Assembly: GCA_002343985.1 (NCBI GenBank)
Contig: DDTB01000021.1
Span: forward strand, 1 to 14,744
Length of the DNA: 14,744 bases
From: Chitinophagaceae bacterium UBA2375
Lineage (GTDB): Bacteria; Bacteroidota; Bacteroidia; Chitinophagales; Chitinophagaceae
Direction of reading: 5' to 3'
The notes under the pieces were generated by a model that saw nothing but the letters and a program-made list of their open reading frames with translations, was not told the origin of the DNA and ran no database searches. Shown piece by piece: positions 6,397 through 14,642 of this stretch (positions are counted from its first letter, which is position 1; every line of letters begins with the position of its first letter). Both the position numbers and the translations under genes were made by a program.

Positions 6397-7671
6397 ATGG
6401 CAAATATCCTCCGGATCTTCCTGGGGAATTTTGTACCTGAAATGAAAAAGGTACAACTTGGGTTAAAAGAAAACCTTCCGCAATTTACCTGGCTGGTACT
6501 GGTGAACGCTTTTGTGGGCGGTATGGTGGGTATGGAACGTACCCTGCTACCGGCATTGGCGCAAGGGGCTTTTTCCATGAGCGCGCATTCGGCCATACTT
6601 TCTTTCATTGTTGTTTTCGGCATCACGAAAGCCATCAGCAATTACTATACCGGCGTACTTGCCAGTCGTTTCGGCCGCCGCCGCCTGCTGATTGCAGGCT
6701 GGATCATAGCATTACCCATTCCGTTCATGATCATGTATGCTCCCTCCTGGAACTGGATCATTGCTGCAAATGTATTGCTGGGCATTAACCAGGGGTTAAC
6801 CTGGAGCAGCACAGTGATCATGAAAATTGACCTCGTAGGCGAAAAGCAAAGAGGGTTCGCAATGGGCCTGAATGAATTTGCAGGGTACTTAGCAGTCGCC
6901 TTGATGGCATTCCTGACCGGTTGGCTGGCAGCACGGTATGGCATCAGGCCTTACCCATTTTATACCGGTGTGGTGCTTTCCCTGCTTGGTTTATTTGTAA
7001 GCATCTTCATGATAAAAGATACCCGGCATCATGTGGCAGCGGAGAAAACAGTAAGCCAGGTGCCAAGATTGAAAAACATTTTTTTTGATTCGAGCTGGCG
7101 CCATCCGCAATTAGGCTCTGTGACACAAGCCGGATTAATCAATAACCTGAATGATGGCATGGCCTGGGGGATATTCCCCGTATTGCTGGCGTCAAAAGGA
7201 TTTTCGATTGCAGAGATTGGGTTGGTTACGGCTGTTTACCCGGCGGTTTGGGGCATCGGGCAGTTGTTTACCGGGAAAATGGCAGACAGGTTTTGTAAAA
7301 AAGACTTGTTATTCATCGGAATGGTTTTGCAGGCTGTAGCATTGCTGTTATTTGCCTGGGCATCGCAATGGATTCACTTCATGCTATTATCGATGGTATT
7401 GGGCTGGGGCACTGCAATGGTATACCCGACTTTCCTGGCGACCATCGCTGAAAATACGCATCCGTCTGACAGATCGCAAAGTATTGGCATCTTCAGGTTG
7501 TGGCGCGACCTTGGGTATGCTATAGGTGCCATTATTACCGGGTTGTTGGCCGACTGGTTTGAAATCAACTTTCCAATATTTTTTATTGGATTGCTGACTT
7601 TAGGATCAGCCATTATTATCAAAGTTCGCATGAACTGCCCAACGAAGAACTGGTCGCTTTCCTGTCAATGA
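6397..7671 (+). CDS. MFS family transporter
   Basis: This 424-residue inner-membrane protein has about twelve hydrophobic segments in two six-helix halves. The halves are separated by a loop around residues 208-238. The loop-2/3 signature (motif A) is present in both: GVLASRFGRRRL at 86-97 and a degenerate GKMADRFCKKDL at 293-304. A charged RLWRDLGYAIG segment (367-377) precedes the last helices. This is a secondary transporter; the substrate cannot be told, although export of a small molecule would fit a gene paired with a Crp-type regulator. Met16 is an alternative start. The stop abuts the convergent ATPase gene with no spacer or terminator. The final 13 residues look unlike a usual MFS tail, while the neighbouring frame gives a plausible one (see findings). 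Confidence 0.88.
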   Translation: MANILRIFLGNFVPEMKKVQLGLKENLPQFTWLVLVNAFVGGMVGMERTLLPALAQGAFSMSAHSAILSFIVVFGITKAISNYYTGVLASRFGRRRLLIAGWIIALPIPFMIMYAPSWNWIIAANVLLGINQGLTWSSTVIMKIDLVGEKQRGFAMGLNEFAGYLAVALMAFLTGWLAARYGIRPYPFYTGVVLSLLGLFVSIFMIKDTRHHVAAEKTVSQVPRLKNIFFDSSWRHPQLGSVTQAGLINNLNDGMAWGIFPVLLASKGFSIAEIGLVTAVYPAVWGIGQLFTGKMADRFCKKDLLFIGMVLQAVALLLFAWASQWIHFMLLSMVLGWGTAMVYPTFLATIAENTHPSDRSQSIGIFRLWRDLGYAIGAIITGLLADWFEINFPIFFIGLLTLGSAIIIKVRMNCPTKNWSLSCQ

Positions 7672-10242
7672 TTATTTTCTGTTCCTGCGGGCAATGAGCT
7701 TCTCCAATTCCACGGCGATGTAAACCAGGGAAGACAATGCGCCAACCATCAAAAACTCATTAAGCCCCAGCGCTTCTGTGCGGAATACCGGTTGTAAAAA
7801 AGGTGTGTAGGTTACCACAATTTGCAATAGCAGCGCAATAACCACTGCCAGCAACAAAGGTTTATTCGAGAATATGCCGGAAGCAAAAAATGATTGGGTT
7901 TCGGATCGAATGGCGAGCACATGTCCCATCTGGCTTAAGCAAAGCACATTAAATACCATGGTTTGCCAGTGCAGGCCTTCGTGGATGGCCCAGGCCTGTG
8001 TGGCCAGCGCGATTGCAGCCATCAGTAAACCAACCCAGATCATATGCCAACCCCTTCCGTTGGCGAACACATTTTCACGTGGGGGCCTTGGCGGACGGCT
8101 CATGATATTGGGTTCCGCTTTTTCGAATGATAATGAAATCGCGGGCAAGCCATCTGATACCAGGTTAATCCAAAGGATATGGATGGGCAATAATGCAACC
8201 GGCAAACCAAGCAGGGGACCCAGCAATAAGGTCCATAACTCGCCCGAATTGGTGGTCATGAGGTACTTGATGAATTTCAGGATATTATCATAGATCCTGC
8301 GTCCTTCCTGTACGGCCCTCACAATGGTGGAGAAATTGTCGTCGAGTAAAATCATATGTGCCGCTTCTTTTGAAACGTCCGTACCGGTGATGCCCATGGC
8401 AACTCCGATATTCGCCCTTTTCAAAGATGGGGCATCGTTTACGCCATCACCCGTCATGGCCACATAATGCCCTTTATGCTGCAGGGCTTTTACGATCTGC
8501 AATTTTTGTTCGGGCGAAACGCGGGCATATACTTTCACCTGTTCTACTTTCTGTATCAGGGCTTCAGGTTCTGTAGACTGTAATTCGGCGCCTGTCATCA
8601 ACAGGTCTGATTCCTTTTGGATGATGCCGATCCGGGTTGCGATATGCCTTGCCGTTAGTGGGTGGTCGCCGGTAATCATAACAGGAACAATGCCTGCGGA
8701 AAGGCAACGGGCAACGGCTTCGGTAACTTCTTCCCTTGGCGGGTCGATCATGGCCGCGAGCCCCATGAAATGCATGTTTTGTTCATGTATTTCTGTGGTT
8801 GGATGATCCGGCAGGGTGTCCCAGTATTTATAGGCAAAGCCAAGTACGCGATACCCTTTTGAAGCGAGTTCGTTTACGCGTCCCTGTAAGTCGGTAAGGT
8901 CAATTTGCACGCATCGTTGGAGAAGGATATCGGGAGCGCCTTTCGTGATTGAAATGATTTTTCCGTTCCATTCATGGAATGTGGTCATGAGTTTCCTTTC
9001 CGAATCAAATGCGATTTCAGAAAGCCTTGGATAGGATTCGGGATGAACTCCTGCATCCATGGCCAGTTCCATAAGCGCCACTTCCGTGCTATCGCCCCTC
9101 ATATGCCCGTCGGCTTCTACCAGTACGTCATTATTTAACGCGCAGGATGTCAGGAATAATTTTCCTTTTGGAACATTCAGGAGCGATTGGATATCCTTTC
9201 GGTCAAAATTCCCCCCATCTACATAAACTTCCTCCACGTGCATTTTATTTTTGGTCAGCGTACCCGTTTTATCTGTACAGATATAAGTAACACTTCCCAG
9301 GGTTTCCACGGCGGGTAATTTTCTGATCAGGCTATTATGCCTCACCATTCGTTTGGCGGCAAGGGCAAGAGAAATGGTGATGACAGCAGGGAGCGCTTCA
9401 GGTATCGCTGCAACCGCCAGTGAAATACTGGTCAGGATCATACGTACCATATCTTCGCCCCTCAGCCATCCTGTAATAAAAAAGAGGGCGCACAACAGCA
9501 ATACCAGTACAGACAGTTTTTTTCCAAATGATGCCATGCGCTGTTGCAAGGGCGTATAGGCTTCCTCTTCCTGGAGCATGTTGGCAATCTTTCCCAACTC
9601 AGTTTGCATGCCCGTAGCTACTACAATCCCCCTGCCTCTGCCGTAGTTTACATAAGTGCCTTTAAAGGCCATGTTTTTTTTGTCGCCCAACGACAAATCA
9701 ACAGTTTCAATTGGCCATGAAATTTTTTCAACCGCTTCCGACTCCCCGGTTAATGCGGCTTCCTCCACTTTCAGGTTGACGGATTCAATGATCCGGACGT
9801 CGGCAGGAACGGCATTGCCAGCTTCCAGGAGTATGATATCACCGGGAACCAGTTCCCTGGAAGAGACAAGCATATCTGTACCATTGCGTATCACACGGGC
9901 CTGGGCGACGGCCATTTTTTTTAAGGCCTGCATGGCTTTTTCCGCGCGGTATTCCTGGATAAACCCGATGAAAGCATTGATGAGTACAATGACCAGTATG
10001 ACGATTGTATCAGTAAGGTCGCCGATAAAGCCCGAGATAACAGCCGCGGCTATCAGTATCAGGATCATCACATCCGTAAATTGCGAAAAAAATATGGCCC
10101 AGGCATTCTTCTTGCGGGCTTCCGCCAACTCATTAAACCCATGTTGAAGGGTTTTTTCCTCCACTTTTTGACTTGACAGCCCGTTAGGTGAGGAACCAAG
10201 TAGTTCGTAAATTTCGTCTATGCTTAACCGGTACCAGTTCAT
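7672..10242 (-). CDS. P2A-type calcium-transporting P-type ATPase
   Basis: This 856-residue protein is an ATP-driven cation exporter of the SERCA/PMCA-like class. All core elements are present in order: an N-terminal cation-ATPase domain, actuator TGES (165-168), M4 VAAIPEALP (277-285, ligand Glu282), the phosphorylation site DKTGTLT (Asp324), a nucleotide-binding domain with KGAP near 434, TGDHP (524-528), hinge TGDGVNDA (597-604), then M5 and M6. Calcium ligands of SERCA site II are kept: E282, N693 and D697, with Ser696 in place of Thr799. In M5, N665 and E668 are retained. In M8 the residue matching SERCA Glu908 appears to be Gln771, as in plasma-membrane pumps, suggesting one Ca2+ per cycle (inference from alignment by eye). 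It is the last gene of the operon, overlapping the antiporter stop by 4 bases (ATGA), which implies coupled translation. Mn2+ as a substrate is not excluded. Confidence 0.93.
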   Translation of the reverse strand: MNWYRLSIDEIYELLGSSPNGLSSQKVEEKTLQHGFNELAEARKKNAWAIFFSQFTDVMILILIAAAVISGFIGDLTDTIVILVIVLINAFIGFIQEYRAEKAMQALKKMAVAQARVIRNGTDMLVSSRELVPGDIILLEAGNAVPADVRIIESVNLKVEEAALTGESEAVEKISWPIETVDLSLGDKKNMAFKGTYVNYGRGRGIVVATGMQTELGKIANMLQEEEAYTPLQQRMASFGKKLSVLVLLLCALFFITGWLRGEDMVRMILTSISLAVAAIPEALPAVITISLALAAKRMVRHNSLIRKLPAVETLGSVTYICTDKTGTLTKNKMHVEEVYVDGGNFDRKDIQSLLNVPKGKLFLTSCALNNDVLVEADGHMRGDSTEVALMELAMDAGVHPESYPRLSEIAFDSERKLMTTFHEWNGKIISITKGAPDILLQRCVQIDLTDLQGRVNELASKGYRVLGFAYKYWDTLPDHPTTEIHEQNMHFMGLAAMIDPPREEVTEAVARCLSAGIVPVMITGDHPLTARHIATRIGIIQKESDLLMTGAELQSTEPEALIQKVEQVKVYARVSPEQKLQIVKALQHKGHYVAMTGDGVNDAPSLKRANIGVAMGITGTDVSKEAAHMILLDDNFSTIVRAVQEGRRIYDNILKFIKYLMTTNSGELWTLLLGPLLGLPVALLPIHILWINLVSDGLPAISLSFEKAEPNIMSRPPRPPRENVFANGRGWHMIWVGLLMAAIALATQAWAIHEGLHWQTMVFNVLCLSQMGHVLAIRSETQSFFASGIFSNKPLLLAVVIALLLQIVVTYTPFLQPVFRTEALGLNEFLMVGALSSLVYIAVELEKLIARRNRK

Positions 10243-11249
10243 GATTGGTGATTATCAATGATAAATAATGAAATGATCAGGATCAGGTATAATATGATGA
10301 TGATGAGTGCGTCGATACCAAGCACCAGCCTTTTTTTCGGGACATGCTGCAGGATTCCAATGCCTACTACGGAAGTCATGAGCAGGGTGAATAGTCCACT
10401 CAACGCGTGTATGGGGTTTACGGATGATAGTATGGGCCCATTTGTGTACATGATATCATCAATAGACAGGATCAGCATGTTAAATACATTGCTGCCCAGG
10501 AGATTTCCCACGGCCATATCCATGCTGCCCATCCTGACAGCTGCGATGGAAACCACTAATTCTGGCAGCGAAGTGCTGGCAGCTACAAGCAGTGTGCCCA
10601 CAAATGATTTGCTAAGGCCGGCTTGCTCCGCAAGGGAATCCGCGAAATAAGGTAAGGCAAGCGCACCGGCAATGACCAGTACCGCAAAAAAAATATATTT
10701 CCTGATGACTAGGCTCAATTGATGGTTTTCCCGGCTTGTGTTTGTCTGGTTGTTTTGTGTTCCGGATGATTTATTCCCGAACATGATTTTAACCGATACA
10801 AAATACAGCAAGATCATAATTACAGATGATACACTAACCCATCCGATGGTTGGGATCATGTTGCCAAATACAATAGTAATTACGGCCAGGGTAACCAGGA
10901 ACATTCCAAGGAAACCTGCGACAATATGTTCTGTCGTAACAAGCGCGGAAATGGGTTTGCCGGGTACAAAATAATCGATTATGGCAAGTATCAGCAGGTT
11001 AAATGCGCAACTACCCATGATATCACCTACCGCAATATCAGGTGAACCAACTACAATAATAGAACTCACACCTGTAAACAATTCAGGCAGCGATGTGACG
11101 ACCGACATCATCACCAATCCAAACCATGCTTTGCCAATGCCGGTGAGTTCGGCAATGAGGTCGCCATATTTTGATAAACGGCTCCCGCTGTAGATGATCA
11201 GTGCGGCGCAACAGGCAAATCCAAGTATGGAAACGGGTAATGATTGCAT
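10239..11249 (-). CDS. Calcium/sodium antiporter family protein (CaCA, YrbG-like)
   Basis: This 336-residue membrane protein has about ten hydrophobic helices and the two inverted alpha repeats of the cation/Ca2+ exchanger family. The first repeat has TSLPE (52-56) and GDIMGSCAFN (75-84); the second has TSLPE (226-230) and GNLLGSNVFN (248-257). Glu56 and Glu230 match the key cation-binding acids. The first repeat departs from the usual GN..GSN pattern (Asp75-Asp76 region and Cys81), so ion preference may differ from the standard Ca2+/Na+ exchange. A polar, Asn/Thr-rich loop (about 158-177) joins the halves. The start lies 2 bases after the stress-protein stop and the end overlaps the ATPase start by 4 bases. 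Paired with the ATPase it likely exports Ca2+ from the cytoplasm. Confidence 0.9.
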   Translation of the reverse strand: MQSLPVSILGFACCAALIIYSGSRLSKYGDLIAELTGIGKAWFGLVMMSVVTSLPELFTGVSSIIVVGSPDIAVGDIMGSCAFNLLILAIIDYFVPGKPISALVTTEHIVAGFLGMFLVTLAVITIVFGNMIPTIGWVSVSSVIMILLYFVSVKIMFGNKSSGTQNNQTNTSRENHQLSLVIRKYIFFAVLVIAGALALPYFADSLAEQAGLSKSFVGTLLVAASTSLPELVVSIAAVRMGSMDMAVGNLLGSNVFNMLILSIDDIMYTNGPILSSVNPIHALSGLFTLLMTSVVGIGILQHVPKKRLVLGIDALIIIILYLILIISLFIIDNHQS

Positions 11250-11251
11250 GG

Positions 11252-12094
11252 CTACTTATTGTCAGACAAAACAAATAAGGGATGTGTAATCATGTATGAC
11301 ATATTTTTTGTCAAGCTGCTGATGAAAAGTTTTTGCAGTAATGATTTTCGCCGATGAACCATCACGAGAATGTCATATGGTGAAATTTCATCCAGGTCTT
11401 CCATCATGCTAACAATAGATTCACCTTCGATGAGTTCAGAAGTAAATGAGTGATTGGGGAATTTTGCTTCGAGTTTCTTCATGCAGGCATGTAACCTTTC
11501 TGTTTCTTTTTGTCTTGCTCCCAGGGATGATTCATACAAGTGCACCAGTTTACAGGAGGCTTCATACACATCCAGCAGCGGTATCATTGACGCGATGGCC
11601 TGCTCGTCGGATGATTCATAGTTGCTCGCGAACAGGAAATGAGCTGGTTTTTTCCATACATATTTTTCGGGAACAAACAACATCGGGATTGGGCATCGTT
11701 CAATCATCCTCGAAGAAACGGAGCCAATCAGTGTTTTACGTAAGCCGCTGGCGCCCTGGGTTCCCATGATCACAAGGTCGATTTTGTTTTGCTTTGCAAA
11801 ATGTATGAGGTGCTCTATCAAAGGAGATTCCCCAATGGAAGTAGATATCCTGCAATCCGGAAATTGTTCTTGCAGGGCTTTTTTTTGCGCTTGTAGTTTT
11901 TTTAATATTCCCGCTTCGGCTTCCGTATTCAGTATTTGTAATTCAGCTTCCGAACCAACAAAGGGGCTCTCCAGCGGGATGTAAACATGATGCAACATCA
12001 ACAAGGCATTTGTCCGCGAAGCAAGGTCTGCCGCGAAATACCCGGCATTTTCAGACGCAATGGAAAAGTCGGTAGGAACTAGCAAATGTTTCAT
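11252..12094 (-). CDS. Tandem universal stress protein (UspA family)
   Basis: This 280-residue cytoplasmic protein has two Usp domains. The first (about 1-143) begins with the strand KHLLVPTDFS, with conserved Asp9. It carries the ATP-binding pattern G-2x-G-9x-G-S at G111, G114, G124 and S125, followed by RCPIPMLFVP, so it should bind ATP. The second (about 150-280) keeps the fold pattern (HFLFASNYE, ILVMVHRR, THPLFVLSD) but lacks the glycine motif and is probably a non-binding partner domain. Tandem Usp proteins are common in Bacteroidota and respond to starvation, oxygen or energy stress (family knowledge). It is the first gene of a tight operon with the antiporter and calcium pump, which suggests that it senses ATP or stress to tune cation export (inference). 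Confidence 0.93.
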   Translation of the reverse strand: MKHLLVPTDFSIASENAGYFAADLASRTNALLMLHHVYIPLESPFVGSEAELQILNTEAEAGILKKLQAQKKALQEQFPDCRISTSIGESPLIEHLIHFAKQNKIDLVIMGTQGASGLRKTLIGSVSSRMIERCPIPMLFVPEKYVWKKPAHFLFASNYESSDEQAIASMIPLLDVYEASCKLVHLYESSLGARQKETERLHACMKKLEAKFPNHSFTSELIEGESIVSMMEDLDEISPYDILVMVHRRKSLLQKLFISSLTKNMSYMITHPLFVLSDNK

Positions 12095-12208
12095 GTCAAC
12101 CAGTTTAGTGTGGTATATAATCCATTGTCTTCAAATCAACTGAATCCTAATGGTTAATCGCTAAATGTAGCATTGATACGGCTCCAAAATACTATGGCAG
12201 TCTAAACT

Positions 12209-12242
12209 GAATCATGATCCCCGTCAGCCTTATGCATGATTC
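12209..12242. promoter_or_regulatory. Perfect 8-bp inverted repeat upstream of the stress-protein operon
   Basis: GAATCATG (12209-12216) and CATGATTC (12235-12242) are exact reverse complements, separated by 18 bases. They lie 115-148 bases upstream of the Usp start codon, in the 186-base gap between usp and the Smr gene. They could be an operator for a dimeric regulator or a stem-loop. No convincing Bacteroidota -33/-7 promoter could be placed nearby, and the rest of the gap shows nothing else. Confidence 0.3.
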
Positions 12243-12280
12243 CGGCAAATGAATGGGCTTGCAGGCCTTATGTAATAAAA

Positions 12281-12541
12281 TTATTTATCGAAACGGAAAT
12301 ATACAAAAAGTCGTCCGAAATTTTTGCTGTCGTTTTCGATCCTGTGGTATAATGGCTTGATATGTGGTAGTTGAAGAAATCTTTCGACTTTTTTTCTGAG
12401 TTGCCCGCTTCCTTTGCCTGGTATGATTTCCACTTCCCTGATTTTTTTTTCTACGGCTTGTTCAAAGGCGCTTTGCAAGGCATGGTCAATTGCTTTGCTG
12501 TTATTGTATATATCGTGGAGGTCAAGTTTGATGCGGCCCAT
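12281..12541 (-). CDS. Standalone Smr (small MutS-related) domain protein
   Basis: This 86-residue protein consists almost wholly of one Smr domain. LDLH (6-9) is the conserved opening motif. IIPGKGSGQLRKKVERFL (39-56) is the family's glycine loop, with Pro41 where many members have His. The closing strand is GRLFVYF (76-82). Smr domains bind or cut branched nucleic acids, and several act as RNA endonucleases on stalled or collided ribosomes (family knowledge). The first motif ends LDLHD rather than LDLHG. It starts 7 bases after the stop of the S1 protein gene, so the two form an operon, which favours an RNA or translation role over DNA repair. Confidence 0.88.
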   Translation of the reverse strand: MGRIKLDLHDIYNNSKAIDHALQSAFEQAVEKKIREVEIIPGKGSGQLRKKVERFLQLPHIKPLYHRIENDSKNFGRLFVYFRFDK

Positions 12542-12548
12542 TGTAGCA

Positions 12549-13376
12549 TTAAATTAATCGGATGCCTGATTTCTCAAGGGATATCTTTCTTTGTTTAAAG
12601 AGGCTCCCGATTGCCATTTTAAAGGTTTTTTTGCTCATGCCAAAATAATCATAGATCTCTTCAGGGTCGCTTTTGTCATGATAGGGCAGGTAGCCATTAT
12701 TTTCTTCCAGGAGCCTGATGATTTTTGATAACACATCTTCCACACGCTGGTACCCGGGTTTGCCAATGGCAACATCGATTTTGTTGTCGGCGTAAATTTT
12801 TTTGATAAAACCCTTCATCTGATCACCAACCGATATGTTTCTGAAAATATCACTGAAATGCAAGACACCTGTATGCGTATTATTAATGATGACCACATAC
12901 CCGATATCGGTTCTCCTATACAAGATCAGGTCCACTTCATCCATTTCTTTTACGGTTAATGTATCATTGCTGAGGAACCCGTCAATTTTTTCAGTAGCCG
13001 CCAACCGGCCTGTTTGCTCATCTTTTACAATCTTTACAATGTATTCACCATTGGGGATCATGCGGATTTTTTGAGCGGATTTTGGTACAAACAAATCCTT
13101 CATCAGTCCCCAATCCAGGAAAGCGCCCTGATCGGTGGTACTTACCACGCGGAGTTTAACGATATCGCCCAATAATCCCTTTGGCTTTTGTGTAGTGGCG
13201 ATCAGCCTGTTTTCACTGTCGTGATATACCACCACGTCCAGCCAGTCGCCGGCCTTGATATCATTTGGCATGAAGCGTTTGGGTAAGAGTATCCCTTCCT
13301 GGCCATCATCGAGGTATGCCCCAAAGTCAACAATCCTCAGCACTTTAAGCCGGTTTATTTCGCCGATCCTGATCAT
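12549..13376 (-). CDS. cvfB: CvfB-like S1 RNA-binding protein
   Basis: This 275-residue protein, counted from the ATG at 13376, has the CvfB/YitL layout. It comprises three S1-like RNA-binding modules (about 1-60, 67-130 and 143-205) and a C-terminal winged helix (about 212-275) with the pattern SDPEEIYDYFGMSKKTFKMA typical of the family. The frame stays open upstream to 13487, but that extension would overlap the divergent helicase gene, and its first 37 codons do not look like family sequence, so 13376 is preferred. CvfB proteins bind RNA and affect virulence or stress gene expression in Firmicutes; in Bacteroidota the role is undefined. It is the first gene of the operon with the Smr gene and divergent from the DEAD-box helicase. 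Confidence 0.9.
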   Translation of the reverse strand: MIRIGEINRLKVLRIVDFGAYLDDGQEGILLPKRFMPNDIKAGDWLDVVVYHDSENRLIATTQKPKGLLGDIVKLRVVSTTDQGAFLDWGLMKDLFVPKSAQKIRMIPNGEYIVKIVKDEQTGRLAATEKIDGFLSNDTLTVKEMDEVDLILYRRTDIGYVVIINNTHTGVLHFSDIFRNISVGDQMKGFIKKIYADNKIDVAIGKPGYQRVEDVLSKIIRLLEENNGYLPYHDKSDPEEIYDYFGMSKKTFKMAIGSLFKQRKISLEKSGIRLI

Positions 13377-13440
13377 ACATCTGTTTCCTGCAAGGTACGG
13401 CATACTGTGCCAATGCTGAAATGCATTATCTTCACCGCTT
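13377..13440. promoter_or_regulatory. Divergent promoter region between cvfB-like gene and RNA helicase
   Basis: The 64-base gap separates two divergent start codons, so promoters for both must lie in or overlap it. On the - strand, TACCTTGC (13385-13392 as read on the complement) is one mismatch from the Bacteroidota -7 consensus TAnnTTTG. It is very close to the start codon and lacks a good -33 partner. Promoter positions are therefore not resolved. Confidence 0.3.
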
Positions 13441-14634
13441 ATGAAGTTCACCGAGTTTGGATTTGATGACCGCCTCATGGAAGGCATTGAGGCATCGGGC
13501 TACGAAGATGCCACACCTGTACAGGAAAAAGTTATTCCCCTGGTTTTGGAAGGAAAAGATGTAATCGCGTCCGCGCAAACCGGCACGGGTAAAACAGCGG
13601 CATTTTTGCTCCCATTACTGCACCGCATGCTCTCCCAGCCGCATAATGAACATAGCATTAACGCGCTGGTGATTGTGCCAACGAGGGAACTGGCGATACA
13701 GATCGAACAAAACCTGGAAGGCTTATCATATTTCACGGGTATGAGTTCCATTGCTGTTTATGGCGGCGGCGACGGACAGGCTTTTGTACAAGAGAAAAAG
13801 GCGCTCAGTATGGGCGCGGATTTTGTGATCTGCACGCCCGGAAAGATGATGGCCCATATCAAAATGGGGTATGTGAAACTGGATCAACTCCATTACCTGG
13901 TATTGGATGAGGCCGACAGGATGCTGGACATGGGATTTTATGATGATATCATGTTTATCATCAAACACCTTCCCGCAAAGCGGCAAAACCTATTGTTTTC
14001 AGCAACCATGCCGCCGAAGATCAGGGAACTGGCTAGAAAAATCCTGCATCATCCATCCGAAATCAATATCGCGATCAGCAAGCCGCCGGAGAAAATCATA
14101 CAGCAGGCATTTTTGGTTTTCGAACAGCAAAAAACACCGCTTGTCAGGTACTTGCTGAAGGATAAGAATTTTAAAAAAATAGTTGTTTTTTGCAGCAGCA
14201 AACTCAGCGTTAAACAACTCACCAGGGAACTGAAAAGGTTCCGCATGCCCGTGGAGGAAATACACAGCGACCTTGAACAGGAGAAGCGCGAGGAAGTACT
14301 GATGCATTTCAGGAGCGGTCGTATTCAAATACTGGTGGCCACCGATATCTTAAGCCGGGGTATTGACATAGATGATATTGACCTCGTGGTGAATTATGAC
14401 GTACCCCACGATGGCGAAGACTATGTACACCGGATCGGCCGTACGGCAAGGGCTGAATCTGACGGTACCGCATACACGCTGATCAGTCCGAGAGAGCAAA
14501 GAAAATTCGCTGCCATTGAACGATTGATTGGCAAAGAAGTGCCAAAAGGTAAACTGCCGGATGATTTAGGTCCGGCACCTGAACCGGGCATGCCGCCAGC
14601 CGGCAGAAAGCCGGGTAACAGAAGGCAACGGTAA
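13441..14634 (+). CDS. DEAD-box ATP-dependent RNA helicase (RhlE-like)
   Basis: This 397-residue cytoplasmic RNA helicase has all superfamily 2 DEAD-box motifs in order: the Q-motif region with F6 and ATPVQ (24-28), motif I AQTGTGKT (45-52), Ia PTRELA (80-85), TPGK (132-135), II DEAD (156-159), III SAT (187-189), V ATDILSRGID (300-309) and VI HRIGRTAR (330-337). A short basic, Pro/Gly-rich tail (375-397, ending GNRRQR) probably helps RNA binding. The core is complete and there is no long C-terminal domain. The enzyme unwinds short RNA duplexes, for example in ribosome assembly or cold adaptation (family knowledge). It lies divergent from an S1 RNA-binding gene and an Smr gene, an RNA-handling cluster. 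No terminator is visible between its stop and the heptamer repeat. Confidence 0.95.
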   Translation: MKFTEFGFDDRLMEGIEASGYEDATPVQEKVIPLVLEGKDVIASAQTGTGKTAAFLLPLLHRMLSQPHNEHSINALVIVPTRELAIQIEQNLEGLSYFTGMSSIAVYGGGDGQAFVQEKKALSMGADFVICTPGKMMAHIKMGYVKLDQLHYLVLDEADRMLDMGFYDDIMFIIKHLPAKRQNLLFSATMPPKIRELARKILHHPSEINIAISKPPEKIIQQAFLVFEQQKTPLVRYLLKDKNFKKIVVFCSSKLSVKQLTRELKRFRMPVEEIHSDLEQEKREEVLMHFRSGRIQILVATDILSRGIDIDDIDLVVNYDVPHDGEDYVHRIGRTARAESDGTAYTLISPREQRKFAAIERLIGKEVPKGKLPDDLGPAPEPGMPPAGRKPGNRRQR

Positions 14635-14642
14635 ATTGAATG

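Noticed and set aside
7874..10147. Several plus-strand frames opposite the calcium ATPase (up to 163 residues)
   Set aside because: All are antisense to a continuous P-type ATPase with every catalytic motif in place.
13377..13487. N-terminal extension of the CvfB-like gene to 13487
   Set aside because: It would overlap the divergent helicase start, and the added residues do not resemble the family; the ATG at 13376 fits.
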